The notes: generated from the sequence alone by a model not told the origin. Shown: positions 34,658-44,999, numbered from the stretch's first letter. The stretch is 64,000 nucleotides of DNA from Flavobacterium sp. N1994 (GCF_025947145.1 NZ_CP109999.1:2914001-2978000); one strand, 5' to 3'. A program made the numbers and translations.

Positions 34658-35541
34658 GGGTTGAATTTGTTATGGATAAAATCGTTTAATATAAGGTTGG
34701 TAAATAGCGTAGCGCCTTCTACATTCATGTGCCCACAGGATGAAAAATACTTGTCTTCCGTTACTTTGTTCTCGTAATTATACACTTCAGGATACACTGA
34801 CTTTATGCTGTTAAAATAAGCGTCTGAATCACATTCTTGACACATTGGGGTACTAATGGCAATCAGATGAATCTTGTTTTTTTGGCAAATGGACTTTATT
34901 TCTTCGTAAGCTATATTTCTTTTTGGCGCATAATCTGAAAGGTCGTAACTCATATTTTTCCCTTCGCCTCTTAACGGGAAATACCCAAAGTTATCTAAAG
35001 CATTTGATTTTTTACCTACCAATGAAAAAAACATTTCTCGGAATCCAATTTTGGTGTCATTCTCAATGTATCTGTAAAACGGAATATAAAGCAGTTTGTT
35101 GTATCCTTTGATGGTTTTGTAATGGTTTCGAATGGTTGACGAACAATGTAAATAAGGCATATACATAGCTCTGACACCATCAGAATGAGCATTGCTATTG
35201 AGATTCAAATCAACATCTAAAATGATGTTTTTGATTTTATAATTTCGTTCTAACATTAGTTTTAAAAGCAAAGCCGTTTCCTCTAATTTGGAACCACTCA
35301 TACCAAAATTATATGCTTTAATTCCTTTTTCGTTGAAGAGTTTAGCTACCATGTGATTTTGCGTTCTCGAAGAACCTAGAAAGACTACATCAAAACTTTT
35401 ATTTTTTGAATTGATAACGTATTCTATTTTATTTCTTTTAGCACTTCTCAAATAAATAGCAGTATACACAACATCTAACACAGCAGCAGAAAGCACTATG
35501 ACCAGTATAATTTTTGTTATAAATACTAAAAACTTTTTCAT
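34654..35541 (-). CDS. Membrane-anchored SGNH/DltD-like protein, partner of the MBOAT
   Basis: Predicted protein of 295 residues: one N-terminal transmembrane anchor (about 5-25), then an extracytoplasmic domain. I use ATG 35541, not the upstream in-frame codon at 35628, because it overlaps the MBOAT stop in TGATG and places the hydrophobic anchor at the N-terminus. 'VVFLGSSRTQNHM' resembles block I of SGNH hydrolases of the AlgJ/AlgX/DltD group, and 'SSCGHMNVEGATLFTN' near the end resembles their His-containing block V. In that group the MBOAT protein moves an acyl group across the membrane and the SGNH partner transfers it to a glycan or teichoic acid. The exact acceptor here is unknown. 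It is coupled at both ends to its neighbours. Confidence 0.75.
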   Translation of the reverse strand: MKKFLVFITKIILVIVLSAAVLDVVYTAIYLRSAKRNKIEYVINSKNKSFDVVFLGSSRTQNHMVAKLFNEKGIKAYNFGMSGSKLEETALLLKLMLERNYKIKNIILDVDLNLNSNAHSDGVRAMYMPYLHCSSTIRNHYKTIKGYNKLLYIPFYRYIENDTKIGFREMFFSLVGKKSNALDNFGYFPLRGEGKNMSYDLSDYAPKRNIAYEEIKSICQKNKIHLIAISTPMCQECDSDAYFNSIKSVYPEVYNYENKVTEDKYFSSCGHMNVEGATLFTNLILNDFIHNKFNP

Positions 35542-36974
35542 CAGAATTGGAAATAAATAAAGTTCTTGTAATCCGTAAAAATCCCTAATGCTATAATTGC
35601 TATGATGCTTAAACTTACTTTCAACCAAGAATATTTTCCTGAGAGCGGTTCTATTTTATAACGATTATTCCATTCTACCATGACGAAAAATAAAAGCATA
35701 AATACAAGTTCATAACTATAACGTTCTAAGTTGAAATACTGTGAAGAAAAGTGTAAATCCGTAACCATACGTTTGATGTACGCTAGCGCATCGTGAATGG
35801 TTTTGGCTCTGAAAAATATCCAAGCGAGGCAAGTTATAATAAATGTCATCAAGATATTCAAAACTATTTTCAAGGAACTCCAATTGAAAGAAAGCGAAAA
35901 AGCATCTATATTATTCCGATTTTTGTTTAATACTAACAACGGAATAAAATACAACGCATTAATAAATCCCCATGCGATGAAGGTCCAGCTGGCTCCATGC
36001 CAAAAACCACTAACCAAGAAAATGATAAAAGTGTTTCTGATTTTCATCCACTTAGAGCCTTTACTTCCTCCTAAAGGAATGTACAAATAATCCCGAAACC
36101 AAGTCGTTAAGGAAATATGCCATTTGCGCCAGAATTCGGCAATATCTCTAGAAAAATAGGGGAAATCAAAGTTTTTCAGTAAGTCAATTCCAAACAATTT
36201 TGAAGTTCCTAAAGCGATATCGGAGTAACCCGAAAAGTCACCATAAATCTGGAAAGCAAAATACACAGCACCCAACATCAGCGAAAGCGAATTCATCGAA
36301 TTATAATGATCAAATACAGCATTAGCATACATAGCACAAGTATCGGCAATCACTACTTTTTTAACTAATCCCCAAATGATTTGATAGACGCCTTCCTTAG
36401 CTTTTTCAAAGTTGAATTCTCTTTTGACTTTTAATTGTGGTAACAAATGTGTCGCTCTTTCAATTGGACCCGCGACAAGCAATGGGAAATAGCTCACGAA
36501 AAGCGAATAATCAATAATATTACGTTCGGCTTTAATCCTTTTAAAATAAATATCGATGATATAGGACAACCCGTGAAAGGTGTAAAACGAAATCCCAACA
36601 GGAAGTACCAGTTTTAGTAACAATGGACTCAAATGTAATCCAAAGCTGTTTGCTAAATCGGTGAAGGAATTAACAAAGAAATCGTAGTATTTAAAAAGAC
36701 CAAGAAAACTAAGATTCAACGCAACGGCAAACCAAAGCCACATTTTTCGGGAAAAAGCTGAAACACAGCTTTCAATTTTTAATGCAGTAAAATAAACCAA
36801 TAACGTTGAAAAAAGGAGTAAGAATAAAAATCGCCAATCCCAACAAGAATAAAAATAATAACTGCTCGCAATTAAAATAAAATTTTGAGAAGCCTTGGAT
36901 TTATTGGGAATGAACCAATAGGCCAAAAACACCACAGGCAAAAAATACGCAAATTGTAGTGAGTTAAAAAACAT
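35541..36974 (-). CDS. MBOAT-family (AlgI-like) O-acyltransferase
   Basis: Inner-membrane acyltransferase of 477 residues with about ten to twelve membrane segments. AlgI-group signatures are clear: 'FYTFHGLSYIIDIYFKRIKAE', 'VAGPIERATHLLPQL', 'FQIYGDFSGYSDIALGTSKLFGIDLLKNF', 'FWRKWHISLTTWFRDYLYIPLGGSK' and 'FLVSGFWHGASWTFIAWG', the last carrying the conserved active-site His. Relatives acetylate alginate (AlgI) or D-alanylate teichoic acids (DltB). Together with the overlapping SGNH-like gene it should add an acyl group to an exported glycan. It starts 21 bases after the LOG-like gene, so it may be part of a transcript that begins at uvrA, although the functions are unrelated. Confidence 0.93.
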   Translation of the reverse strand: MFFNSLQFAYFLPVVFLAYWFIPNKSKASQNFILIASSYYFYSCWDWRFLFLLLFSTLLVYFTALKIESCVSAFSRKMWLWFAVALNLSFLGLFKYYDFFVNSFTDLANSFGLHLSPLLLKLVLPVGISFYTFHGLSYIIDIYFKRIKAERNIIDYSLFVSYFPLLVAGPIERATHLLPQLKVKREFNFEKAKEGVYQIIWGLVKKVVIADTCAMYANAVFDHYNSMNSLSLMLGAVYFAFQIYGDFSGYSDIALGTSKLFGIDLLKNFDFPYFSRDIAEFWRKWHISLTTWFRDYLYIPLGGSKGSKWMKIRNTFIIFLVSGFWHGASWTFIAWGFINALYFIPLLVLNKNRNNIDAFSLSFNWSSLKIVLNILMTFIITCLAWIFFRAKTIHDALAYIKRMVTDLHFSSQYFNLERYSYELVFMLLFFVMVEWNNRYKIEPLSGKYSWLKVSLSIIAIIALGIFTDYKNFIYFQF

Positions 36975-36995
36975 ATTGGTATACTGATTTTGGTT

Positions 36996-37718
36996 CTAAA
37001 AGTTCGGACTCAAATTGTATTTTTTATAGAAATTATCTAAAGCTTCTACTACTTCATCTTCGGTATCTACAATTTTGATGAGGTTCATATCCTCCATATG
37101 AACTGTTTTTTCTTTCTCAATTAAAACCGTTTTTATCCAGTCGATTAAACCTGACCAAAAATCGGTACCAACAAGAATTATCGGGAATTTCCCAATCTTT
37201 TTTGTTTGGATTAAAGTAACCGCTTCGAATAATTCGTCCAAAGTTCCAAAACCTCCAGGCATCACAACAAATCCTTGAGAATATTTAACAAACATCACTT
37301 TACGAACAAAGAAATAATCAAAATTTAGGTTTTTATCTTTGTCAATAAAAGGATTGAAATGTTGCTCAAAGGGCAATTCGATATTCAGTCCAACCGAAGT
37401 TCCGCCACCATTATGTGCGCCTTTGTTTCCAGCTTCCATAATTCCGGGACCACCGCCAGTAATCACACCATAACCCGCTTTACTGATTTTATAAGCAATT
37501 TTTTCAGCCAATAGATAATATCGGTCGTCTGGTTTTGTTCTAGCCGAACCAAAAATAGAAACGCAAGGACCAATACGGGCCATAGTTTCATATCCGTTTA
37601 CAAACTCCGACATGATTTTAAAAATCGCCCAAGAGTCGTTAGTTCTTATTTCATTCCATGGCTTTTGTTTTAATTTGTCATGGATTTTATCATCTTCATT
37701 TAGAAATTCTTCTTTCAT
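36996..37718 (-). CDS. LOG-family protein (TIGR00730-type Rossmann fold)
   Basis: Cytosolic protein of 240 residues of the LOG/lysine-decarboxylase-like family, whose tested members hydrolyse nucleotide 5'-monophosphates to base and ribose 5-phosphate. Both signature motifs are present: 'GYGVITGGGPGIMEAGNKGA' and 'PGGFGTLDELFEAVTLIQTKKI', with the catalytic Arg/Glu region between them ('FFVRKVMFVKYSQGFVV'). 'RIGPCVSIFGSART' marks the first strand. Bacterial members are often labelled cytokinin riboside 5'-monophosphate phosphoribohydrolase; the true substrate here may be AMP or a related nucleotide. It lies 35 bases after uvrA and 21 before the MBOAT gene. Confidence 0.9.
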   Translation of the reverse strand: MKEEFLNEDDKIHDKLKQKPWNEIRTNDSWAIFKIMSEFVNGYETMARIGPCVSIFGSARTKPDDRYYLLAEKIAYKISKAGYGVITGGGPGIMEAGNKGAHNGGGTSVGLNIELPFEQHFNPFIDKDKNLNFDYFFVRKVMFVKYSQGFVVMPGGFGTLDELFEAVTLIQTKKIGKFPIILVGTDFWSGLIDWIKTVLIEKEKTVHMEDMNLIKIVDTEDEVVEALDNFYKKYNLSPNF

Positions 37719-37753
37719 GTATATTTTTAATTTTTAATATTTACGCAAACGCG

Positions 37754-40585
37754 CTAAAGTAATTCTTTTTTCAAAAACTGCGCCGTGTAGCTTTTTTTAT
37801 TTTTAACTAGCTCTTCTGGAGTTCCTTTGGCTACTACTTCGCCACCGCCTTTTCCACCTTCAGGCCCGATGTCAATAATATAGTCGGCAAGTTTGATTAC
37901 GTCCATATTGTGTTCGATAATCAAAATGGAATTCCCTTTGTCAACCAATTTATTAATGACATCCATCAAAACTCGAATATCTTCAAAATGCAAACCTGTA
38001 GTAGGTTCGTCCATGATATAGAAAGTGTTTCCAGTATCTTTTTTAGACAATTCGGTTGCCAATTTAATTCGCTGAGCTTCACCGCCCGAAAGCGTGGTGC
38101 TTTGTTGTCCTAAAGTAATATATCCCAAACCAACATCTTGAATTGTTTTTACTTTGCGATAGATTTTCGGAATGTTTTCAAAAAAGGGTACGGCTTCATC
38201 CACTGTCATGTTCAACACATCCGAAATGGATTTTCCTTTGTATCGAATTTCCAAAGTTTCTCGGTTAAAACGCTTTCCTTGACAAGTTTCACATTCCACA
38301 TAAACATCAGGAAGAAAACTCATCTCAATCGTTCTTACTCCCGAACCTTCACAGGTTTCACATCTTCCACCAGAAACATTAAAACTAAATCGTCCCGCTT
38401 TATACCCGCGAATCATAGCTTCTGGCGTTTGCGTATACAAACTTCGAATTTCTGAAAACACATCAGTGTAAGTTGCAGGATTACTTCTTGGAGTTCTTCC
38501 AATTGGACTTTGATCAATATCAATCACTTTGTCGATATGTTCTAAGCCTTCAATTTTCTTATAAGGTTGTGGTTTTTTGACTCCGTTGAAATAATAAGCA
38601 TTCAAAATCGGATACAAGGTTTCGTTTATCAAAGTAGATTTTCCACTTCCTGAAACCCCTGTTACGCATATTAGTTTTCCTAAAGGCAATTCGATAGAAA
38701 CATTTTTCAAGTTGTTTCCTGTTGCTCCAGTTAATTTTAGGAATTTGCCATTGCCTTCACGACGTTTTTTGGGAACTTCAATTTTCATTTCACCATTCAA
38801 GTACATCGCTGTCATCGTATGTTCTTTGTGCAATTCGGCAGGAGTTCCTTTACTGATGATTTCGCCACCAAATTTTCCGGCTTTTGGGCCAATGTCAATC
38901 ACATAATCGGCACGTTCAATCATGTCTTTGTCGTGCTCCACCACTAAAACAGAATTTCCGATATCACGCAATTGCTCTAAAGAATGAATTAGTTTTTCGT
39001 TGTCTCTTTGGTGCAAACCAATGCTCGGTTCATCCAAAATATAAAGTACTCCAACGAGTTGTGAACCAATTTGAGTCGCCAAACGAATACGCTGTGCTTC
39101 ACCACCAGAAAGTGATTTAGAACTTCGGTTTATCGATAAATAATTCAAGCCAACATTTACCAAAAAGCGTAAACGATCTTTGATTTCTTTGACGATTTCA
39201 GTGGCTATTATTTTTTGTTTTTCATTTAAATGATGCTCTAAATCATCAAACCAAACCGATAAATCGGAAATATCCATAGTCGACAAATCGAAAATGTTTT
39301 TATCGTTGATTCGGAAATACATTGCTTCTTGTTTCAAACGAGAGCCGTGGCATTCTGGACATTGAACTTCATCCATGAATTCCTTTGCCCAACGTTTGAT
39401 GGAAGTCGAGCCAATTTCGTCGTATTGATTTTTGATGAAATGCGATATGCCTTCAAACTCAATTTTATATTCTTTGGTAATGCCTAAGGTTTTAGATTCT
39501 ACTGAGAATTTCTCTTTGCCACCGTGCAAAATAACCTGCATCGCTTCTTCTGGAATGGTTTCAATGGCATCAGTAATTTTAAAACCAAATTTTTCTCCAA
39601 TGATTTCTAATTGCTTGAAAATCCAGGAGCTTTTATATTCGCCAAGAGGAGCAAAACCACCACTTTTAATAGATAGTTTCGGATTTGGAATAATCTTTTT
39701 TAGATTGATTTCGTGTACCGTTCCTAAACCTTTACAAGTTTCACATGCTCCTTTTGGAGAGTTGAAAGAGAACAAATTCGGCTCCGGATTTTGATACGAT
39801 ATTCCCGAAGTTGGGCACATCAAATTTCTACTAAAATAACGCACTTCATTAGTGTCTTGGTCTAGAATCATCAAGACATTTTCGCCGTGATACATGGCTG
39901 TTTTAATACTTTCGGATAATCGTTTCTCGTTTTCTTCGTTATTTTCAATCACCATTCTGTCGATGACAATTTCTATATCATGCGTTTTGTAACGGTCTAG
40001 TTTCATTCCGGGAAGCAAGTCTTGTACTTCACCATTTACTCTTACTTTTAGAAAACCTTGTTTGGTAATTTGCTGGAATAATTCGGCATAGTGTCCTTTA
40101 CGAGCTCGAATGATTGGCGCTAGAATATTGATGCGTTTTCCAGTAAAGTTTTGTACAATCAATTCCTTGATTTGCTCATCCGAATAGGAAACCATTTTCT
40201 CACCAGTCACATAACTGAAAGCTTCACCACCACGAGCATATAATAAACGCAGGAAATCATAAATCTCAGTAATAGTTCCCACTGTAGAACGTGGACTTTT
40301 ACTAGTCGTTTTTTGCTCAATAGCAATGACAGGGGATAAGCCATCAATTTTATCTACATCAGGTCGTTCTAATCCACCAAGGAATTGACGCGCATACGCA
40401 GAGAACGTTTCGATGTATCTACGTTGTCCTTCGGCATAAATCGTATCGAAAGCCAACGATGATTTCCCCGAACCCGAAAGCCCGGTGATTACCACCAGTT
40501 TTTCTCTGGGAATAGTGATATCAATATTCTTCAGATTATGAACTCGAGCACCGAGTACTTCAATCGTGTTTTCCGTATCTAGCAT
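37754..40585 (-). CDS. uvrA: Excinuclease ABC subunit A
   Basis: DNA-damage sensor of nucleotide excision repair; with UvrB it scans DNA and loads UvrB at lesions. 943 residues. I use ATG 40585 ([18 protein letters not shown]): the in-frame codon at 40606 lies inside the -7 promoter element, so it cannot be transcribed from it. The protein is a tandem ABC ATPase: Walker A GLSGSGKS (residues 35-42), signature '[19 protein letters not shown]', second Walker A 'GVSGSGKST', second signature '[17 protein letters not shown]' and two Walker B regions. Zn modules are seen in 'CETCKG', 'CPECHGSR', 'CETCEGSG' and 'CETCQGKRF'. It probably heads the run uvrA-LOG-MBOAT-SGNH-M1-like. Identification is certain. 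Confidence 0.98.
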   Translation of the reverse strand: MLDTENTIEVLGARVHNLKNIDITIPREKLVVITGLSGSGKSSLAFDTIYAEGQRRYIETFSAYARQFLGGLERPDVDKIDGLSPVIAIEQKTTSKSPRSTVGTITEIYDFLRLLYARGGEAFSYVTGEKMVSYSDEQIKELIVQNFTGKRINILAPIIRARKGHYAELFQQITKQGFLKVRVNGEVQDLLPGMKLDRYKTHDIEIVIDRMVIENNEENEKRLSESIKTAMYHGENVLMILDQDTNEVRYFSRNLMCPTSGISYQNPEPNLFSFNSPKGACETCKGLGTVHEINLKKIIPNPKLSIKSGGFAPLGEYKSSWIFKQLEIIGEKFGFKITDAIETIPEEAMQVILHGGKEKFSVESKTLGITKEYKIEFEGISHFIKNQYDEIGSTSIKRWAKEFMDEVQCPECHGSRLKQEAMYFRINDKNIFDLSTMDISDLSVWFDDLEHHLNEKQKIIATEIVKEIKDRLRFLVNVGLNYLSINRSSKSLSGGEAQRIRLATQIGSQLVGVLYILDEPSIGLHQRDNEKLIHSLEQLRDIGNSVLVVEHDKDMIERADYVIDIGPKAGKFGGEIISKGTPAELHKEHTMTAMYLNGEMKIEVPKKRREGNGKFLKLTGATGNNLKNVSIELPLGKLICVTGVSGSGKSTLINETLYPILNAYYFNGVKKPQPYKKIEGLEHIDKVIDIDQSPIGRTPRSNPATYTDVFSEIRSLYTQTPEAMIRGYKAGRFSFNVSGGRCETCEGSGVRTIEMSFLPDVYVECETCQGKRFNRETLEIRYKGKSISDVLNMTVDEAVPFFENIPKIYRKVKTIQDVGLGYITLGQQSTTLSGGEAQRIKLATELSKKDTGNTFYIMDEPTTGLHFEDIRVLMDVINKLVDKGNSILIIEHNMDVIKLADYIIDIGPEGGKGGGEVVAKGTPEELVKNKKSYTAQFLKKELL

Positions 40586-40603
40586 AGCATTTTTTGCAAA
40601 GCG

Positions 40604-40611
40604 CAAAGATA
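40604..40611 (-). promoter_or_regulatory. -7 promoter element of uvrA
   Basis: Minus-strand TATCTTTG fits TAnnTTTG, about 18 bases upstream of ATG 40585. It overlaps an earlier in-frame start codon and so decides the start in favour of 40585. No SOS-like operator is evident. Confidence 0.7.
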
Positions 40612-40665
40612 CTATTTTACTAAGAATTTTTAGGTAGACAGTTAAGAAGTTATTGTTAAAAGATA

Positions 40666-42486
40666 TTACTCAATAATCATTTCTTTCAATCGGAGACGGT
40701 AGTTTTCTAGGATGTCTATTTTAGAAAGAAAGCCATAGTATTTTCCTTTTTGTACAACAGGTAGAATCCTGCTGTTCGAGGTTTCGAATTGCTTCATTAC
40801 TTTTTCTACTTTATCATCGAGTAAAATGATGCCATCGGGTTGGCTAATGATTTCGCTAATCGACATGAATTTTACACGAAACGGATTAAAAATAATGGCT
40901 TTAGTTGTTTCAAAATCCACAATACCTATTAGGTTTTTATCGGCATCAATAATGGGAATGATTTTTTGTTCGGTTGTTGAGAATATTTCTACCACATTTT
41001 CAACAGCGTTTTCGATGGTTAGCGTTTTAAAGTTTTGATGTACTAATTTGGAAATATCAATGCTTTGTAAAATGTTTTTGTCTTTATCGCTGGTAAATAC
41101 TTCTCCTTTAGCAGCAAGAGCTTTCACATCCATTGAATGTTTTTCAAATTGTTTGGAAACCGCATAACTCACAGAGGATACAATCATCAAAGGTACCATC
41201 AAATCATAACCACCCGTAATTTCTCCGATAAGGAATATAGCGGTTAACGGAGCATGAAATAAGCCACTCAAAATGCCAGCCATCCCAACAATAGTAAAAT
41301 TGGCAATCGGAAGATGGTGGGTGATGTTTAACAAGTTTACTGTTTTGGCCACAAAGAAACCAAGATAAGAACCCACAAAAAGGGAAGGAGCAAAGTTGCC
41401 GCCATTACCACCACTGCCTAAAGTTAGTCCAGTAGCAAAGGCTTTTAGCATCATCGTTACGCCAACAAATGCTAGTAAAACCCACTCGCTACTTTTAAAA
41501 GGTTCAAGCATGGTATTGTTCAATAAAATACTTGGATTTTTAGAGGCTAACGTTTTAATGCTTTCATATCCTTCACCAAAAAGGGTTGGAAAAAAGAAAA
41601 TCAAAACCGCCAATATGGAGGCGCCAAATAAGGCTCTACGATACCCTTTATTTTTAAAAGTGCCAAAGAACTTCTCTATTCTTTGAAAGTTTCGAGCATG
41701 GTATATTGAAGCAAATCCTGCTAATAGTCCCAATAAAATATAAAACGGCGTATTGTGATAATCGAATTTTAAAGTCTGCTCAAAGTTTAAAATCACATCG
41801 TGATTAAGCGATACTGTAGAAATCAAAGCACCAGTAGCTGCCGAAATGATAATAGGGATAAATGCAGAAATAGAAACATCAGTCAAGACCACCTCAATGG
41901 CAAATAAGACTCCCGCAATAGGGGCGTTAAATGCGGCTCCAATTCCAGCTGCAACACCACAAGCTAGAAGCAAAATTCTATCTTTTTGTGACAGATGATA
42001 TTTCTGTGCAAAATTAGAACCAATGGCTGCACCAGTTATTACAATTGGGCTCTCTAATCCAGCTGAACCACCTAGACCTACAGTTAAGGAGCTGGTTATG
42101 ATTTGCGCATACATTTGTTTTTTAGGAACAATACCGCCTTTTCGGGCAACGGCATATAAGATTCTGGAACTTCCTTTTTCTAAGTTATTGTTTAGGAAAT
42201 TCCGAATCACAAAAACCGTGAGTAAAATACCGGCAACGGGTAACAAACTGTTGATATACGGCAGTTTTAAAAACCCATTGATATCATTGGCCCAAAGAAA
42301 AATATTGTGAGCAAAACTTTTAAGAATAATTACGGCAAAAGAACAAGTTATCGCCACAGCTACACTGGCCAAGTAAATGAAATTCCGTTCACTTACTTTA
42401 TCCTTCAGAAGGAAAATTAGATTTTCGGCTCTTCTGAAAATACTTCTAAAAATGATTTTAAAATGAGAAGCTTTTGTCGTCGACAT
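40666..42486 (-). CDS. CLC-family chloride channel or transporter with CBS pair
   Basis: Inner-membrane protein of 606 residues: about ten to twelve hydrophobic CLC segments, then a cytoplasmic pair of CBS domains (about 465-600). The ion-pathway motifs are 'GLGGSAGLESPIVITGAAIGS', with Glu145 at the position of the gating glutamate, and 'GSGGNGGNFAPSLFVGSYLG', the GxFxP-type loop. CLC proteins move chloride or other anions, as channels or as proton antiporters. The CBS motifs ('IPIIDADKNLIGIVDFE', 'RILPVVQKGKYYGFLSKIDIL') suggest control by adenine nucleotides. Which anion and which mode cannot be read from sequence. It has its own promoter about 60 bases upstream and is separated from uvrA by 60 bases that carry the uvrA promoter. 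Confidence 0.9.
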   Translation of the reverse strand: MSTTKASHFKIIFRSIFRRAENLIFLLKDKVSERNFIYLASVAVAITCSFAVIILKSFAHNIFLWANDINGFLKLPYINSLLPVAGILLTVFVIRNFLNNNLEKGSSRILYAVARKGGIVPKKQMYAQIITSSLTVGLGGSAGLESPIVITGAAIGSNFAQKYHLSQKDRILLLACGVAAGIGAAFNAPIAGVLFAIEVVLTDVSISAFIPIIISAATGALISTVSLNHDVILNFEQTLKFDYHNTPFYILLGLLAGFASIYHARNFQRIEKFFGTFKNKGYRRALFGASILAVLIFFFPTLFGEGYESIKTLASKNPSILLNNTMLEPFKSSEWVLLAFVGVTMMLKAFATGLTLGSGGNGGNFAPSLFVGSYLGFFVAKTVNLLNITHHLPIANFTIVGMAGILSGLFHAPLTAIFLIGEITGGYDLMVPLMIVSSVSYAVSKQFEKHSMDVKALAAKGEVFTSDKDKNILQSIDISKLVHQNFKTLTIENAVENVVEIFSTTEQKIIPIIDADKNLIGIVDFETTKAIIFNPFRVKFMSISEIISQPDGIILLDDKVEKVMKQFETSNSRILPVVQKGKYYGFLSKIDILENYRLRLKEMIIE

Positions 42487-42544
42487 TTATTCAAATCTTT
42501 TGAAATGCTAAAATACTTCTTAAAAAGAGTATTTCATAAAAATT

Positions 42545-42552
42545 CAAAGTTA
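42545..42552 (-). promoter_or_regulatory. -7 promoter element of the CLC gene
   Basis: Minus-strand TAACTTTG is an exact TAnnTTTG match about 60 bases before the ATG. An inverted repeat AAATACT / AGTATTT (42511-42517 and 42528-42534) lies in the resulting leader and could form a hairpin. Confidence 0.55.
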
Positions 42553-42600
42553 AATTTAAATGTTCGTTGCTTTGTTTTCTTGAGTTTCTTTTTAATAAAA

Positions 42601-42631
42601 AAATCCTGTTTAACATTGCTAAACAGGATTT
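42601..42631 (-). terminator. Terminator of the secreted metzincin gene
   Basis: 12-bp inverted repeat AAATCCTGTTTA / TAAACAGGATTT with a 7-base loop. On the minus strand it is followed by TTTTATT-rich sequence, and it lies 29 bases after the stop codon. Confidence 0.9.
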
Positions 42632-42659
42632 CAAAATATTTTAGTTTTATAGAAGAGTA

Positions 42660-44963
42660 TTAGTTAATGAAAATTTTCTTCACTACTTTTTTATCTCCAT
42701 CTTTAACAGAAACCAAATACACTCCAGATTCTACTAAATTCATATCAACATTCTGTGAAAAGAATCCAGTGTTGGAATACACTTTTTGAAATATGCTTCT
42801 TCCTCTTATGTCAAACACATCAATTGCTATATCATTTGTGCTTGAAGAATTGAATTGTACTGTAAAGTTTCCTTTGTTTGGATTTGGATACAAAGTAAAA
42901 TTACTCATTTCTAATTGTGTTGTTGCTAAAGGTGCTGTAATCGTAAAGTCTTGCGTATTCACATTAAAAAATACATTTCCAGATGCTTTTACCATAAATC
43001 GGCAAGTAGAAGATTGAATATTTGGCACTACAATTGAAGCCGAACCATTATTTGGTAATGCCGAAGCTACTAAAGTAGAAAAAGTGGCATTGGTACCGTC
43101 ATCATTTGTGGCCAAGTAGATATCAACCGTTGAAGCACCAGCTAATGTGCTTGTACTAGCTACATTCCAAGTAACGGTTTGAGTAGAATTACCAGGATAA
43201 GAAATACCAGTAGCAGATTGTGAAGTAACTGTAAACGGACCTTTAGTTGCATCAACGGTAACTTTCATATCGTCAAAATTAGTTTCGCCACCTCCGGCAA
43301 CATTATCTCTAACGGTTAGTCTAAAATTTAAAACTCTAGCTACTGAATTTAAAGCCTCTACAGCTATACCTTGACTTCCATCACCAATAGTCGTTTGAGC
43401 GTTCGCTAATACAGTAGCCATTACGGGAAAGTATTTGTAAGGTAATGCACTAGGGGTATAGGATATCCAATTTGGGCCTATTGTTTTGGTAACTTTTGCC
43501 ACACTATTTGCCCCAGTCTGAGAACCACAATTATCATATTGTTCCCAGCAATAAGTTAATACAGATGGACTAGTTGATGTTGCCGCTCCAGTTAAGACAA
43601 AAGGAGTGCTTTTAGGTATAGTATAATCTGTACCAGCATTCACAACTGGTGCTGCATTAGCAAGTGTTACTTCTGTTGGACAAGAAGTGGAATTCATATA
43701 GGTTTGAATTTGACCAATACTAGCTGCATGATAAATATCAATAGAATGTTGTGCTGCATCATAGTTGGTAATCCCAGCATAACCCATAATCGTTATACCT
43801 GAACCTATTTCCATATTTACTCCAGTTCCTTCACTGCTATCAGAGAAAGTGTGATTAGCCCCCATTTGGTGTCCCATTTCATGCACTACATAATCAATAT
43901 CGAAATTATCACCCATTGGAACTCCATCAGCTGGAGAAGTGATTCCAGAACCTTTGTTCAAATCAGTTGTGCTTGAGGTATCATCTACACATACACAACC
44001 AATACAACCTGCATTTCCACCACCACCAGTAGCACCAAACATATGTCCAATATCATAGGCAGCATTATTAGCTGCTAATGTAGTACTAGCACCTGTTAAT
44101 TTTGTGCTTAAAGTATTTTGAAGTTGTGCATTCCAACTGTTTAAATTGGTTGAATACGGGTCGGTTGATGGGTTGCAATAAATAACATTGGTAGTTTGAG
44201 CTACCAAGTTCATGTGTATCGCTAAATCTTTTTCATAAACTCCGTTACAACGAGAAAGAGTTGCATTAAATGCGGCTAAAACTTTTGCTTTGTCGGTAGC
44301 ATTACCTGCTGTACTAGCACCAAAATAGGCAGCATATTCACCATTACAAGATAAAGCCAAACGGACATTTTTTAAAGTACCTGAGTTTGATCTATTGGTT
44401 GAAGCAGATTTCCCAGTGATAGTTGGATTTTTTGGTTCCGTTGTTGTAGAACAAACGAAAGGAATAGCGGCTTTATTTCGAGCTGAATTGTATACTACAT
44501 ATACATTGGCATCAGTAGCATAAGGCTCCATAAACTCACTTGCTTTATCGGCTCTTGAAACCATAGTTTGTATTCCTTGTGGAGAAATACTCAATCGCAA
44601 TTGGGCATGAGGATCCTCAACACCAATACCTACATAGGCTCTTATTTCAGGAAATTGTGATTGCAATTCGGGTGTAAAATTAGAAGCTTCAAACATTTTA
44701 AAATGTTCTAATTGACCATTGGTATTAGGGATGGTCAGGATTACTCCATTAGAACTCACATATCGGTCTGGAGCTGAATTTAAAACTTGTTTGATGTTGT
44801 CAAAATTTAATTCATACAAATCAAAAGTTTTAGGGAAAGAGAGGCGATTTACGTTTTTGGTTTTAGTAAATGGTAAACCACTGTAAGGTTTCCAAATTCT
44901 ATCACTTTGAGCATTACTCAACAAAGAGAAAGAAATGGATAACAAAAGAATAATTTTTTTCAT
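42660..44963 (-). CDS. Secreted metzincin (M12B reprolysin-like) protease with T9SS type A domain
   Basis: Exported zinc endopeptidase of 767 residues with signal peptide MKKIILLLSISFSLLSNAQ. Residues 20-195 form a prodomain; about 196-430 the catalytic domain with the metzincin motif HEMGHQMGANH (His361, Glu362, His365, His371) and the Met-turn in 'GITIMGYAG'. A Cys-rich insertion ('GNAGCIGCVCVDD') precedes the zinc motif, as in related flavobacterial proteases. A PKD/Ig-like region follows, then a C-terminal T9SS type A domain 'LEMSNFTLYPNPNKGNFTVQF ... VESGVYLVSVKDGDKKVVKKIFIN'. It should be secreted by T9SS, like the subtilase at 6905. Substrate unknown. It lies 135 bases downstream of ggt, with possible alternative hairpins between them. 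Confidence 0.93.
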   Translation of the reverse strand: MKKIILLLSISFSLLSNAQSDRIWKPYSGLPFTKTKNVNRLSFPKTFDLYELNFDNIKQVLNSAPDRYVSSNGVILTIPNTNGQLEHFKMFEASNFTPELQSQFPEIRAYVGIGVEDPHAQLRLSISPQGIQTMVSRADKASEFMEPYATDANVYVVYNSARNKAAIPFVCSTTTEPKNPTITGKSASTNRSNSGTLKNVRLALSCNGEYAAYFGASTAGNATDKAKVLAAFNATLSRCNGVYEKDLAIHMNLVAQTTNVIYCNPSTDPYSTNLNSWNAQLQNTLSTKLTGASTTLAANNAAYDIGHMFGATGGGGNAGCIGCVCVDDTSSTTDLNKGSGITSPADGVPMGDNFDIDYVVHEMGHQMGANHTFSDSSEGTGVNMEIGSGITIMGYAGITNYDAAQHSIDIYHAASIGQIQTYMNSTSCPTEVTLANAAPVVNAGTDYTIPKSTPFVLTGAATSTSPSVLTYCWEQYDNCGSQTGANSVAKVTKTIGPNWISYTPSALPYKYFPVMATVLANAQTTIGDGSQGIAVEALNSVARVLNFRLTVRDNVAGGGETNFDDMKVTVDATKGPFTVTSQSATGISYPGNSTQTVTWNVASTSTLAGASTVDIYLATNDDGTNATFSTLVASALPNNGSASIVVPNIQSSTCRFMVKASGNVFFNVNTQDFTITAPLATTQLEMSNFTLYPNPNKGNFTVQFNSSSTNDIAIDVFDIRGRSIFQKVYSNTGFFSQNVDMNLVESGVYLVSVKDGDKKVVKKIFIN

Positions 44964-44999
44964 TAGGTTTAATAAGTTTGTTAATTGAAAAAAACAATT

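Noticed and set aside
35542..35628. Longer N-terminus for the SGNH-like protein
   Set aside because: The extra residues come from the end of the MBOAT gene in another frame. The internal ATG overlaps the MBOAT stop and starts a normal membrane anchor.
42463..42663. Small plus-strand gene between the CLC and metzincin genes
   Set aside because: It overlaps the CLC start antisense and runs through the metzincin terminator; composition is that of non-coding AT-rich DNA.
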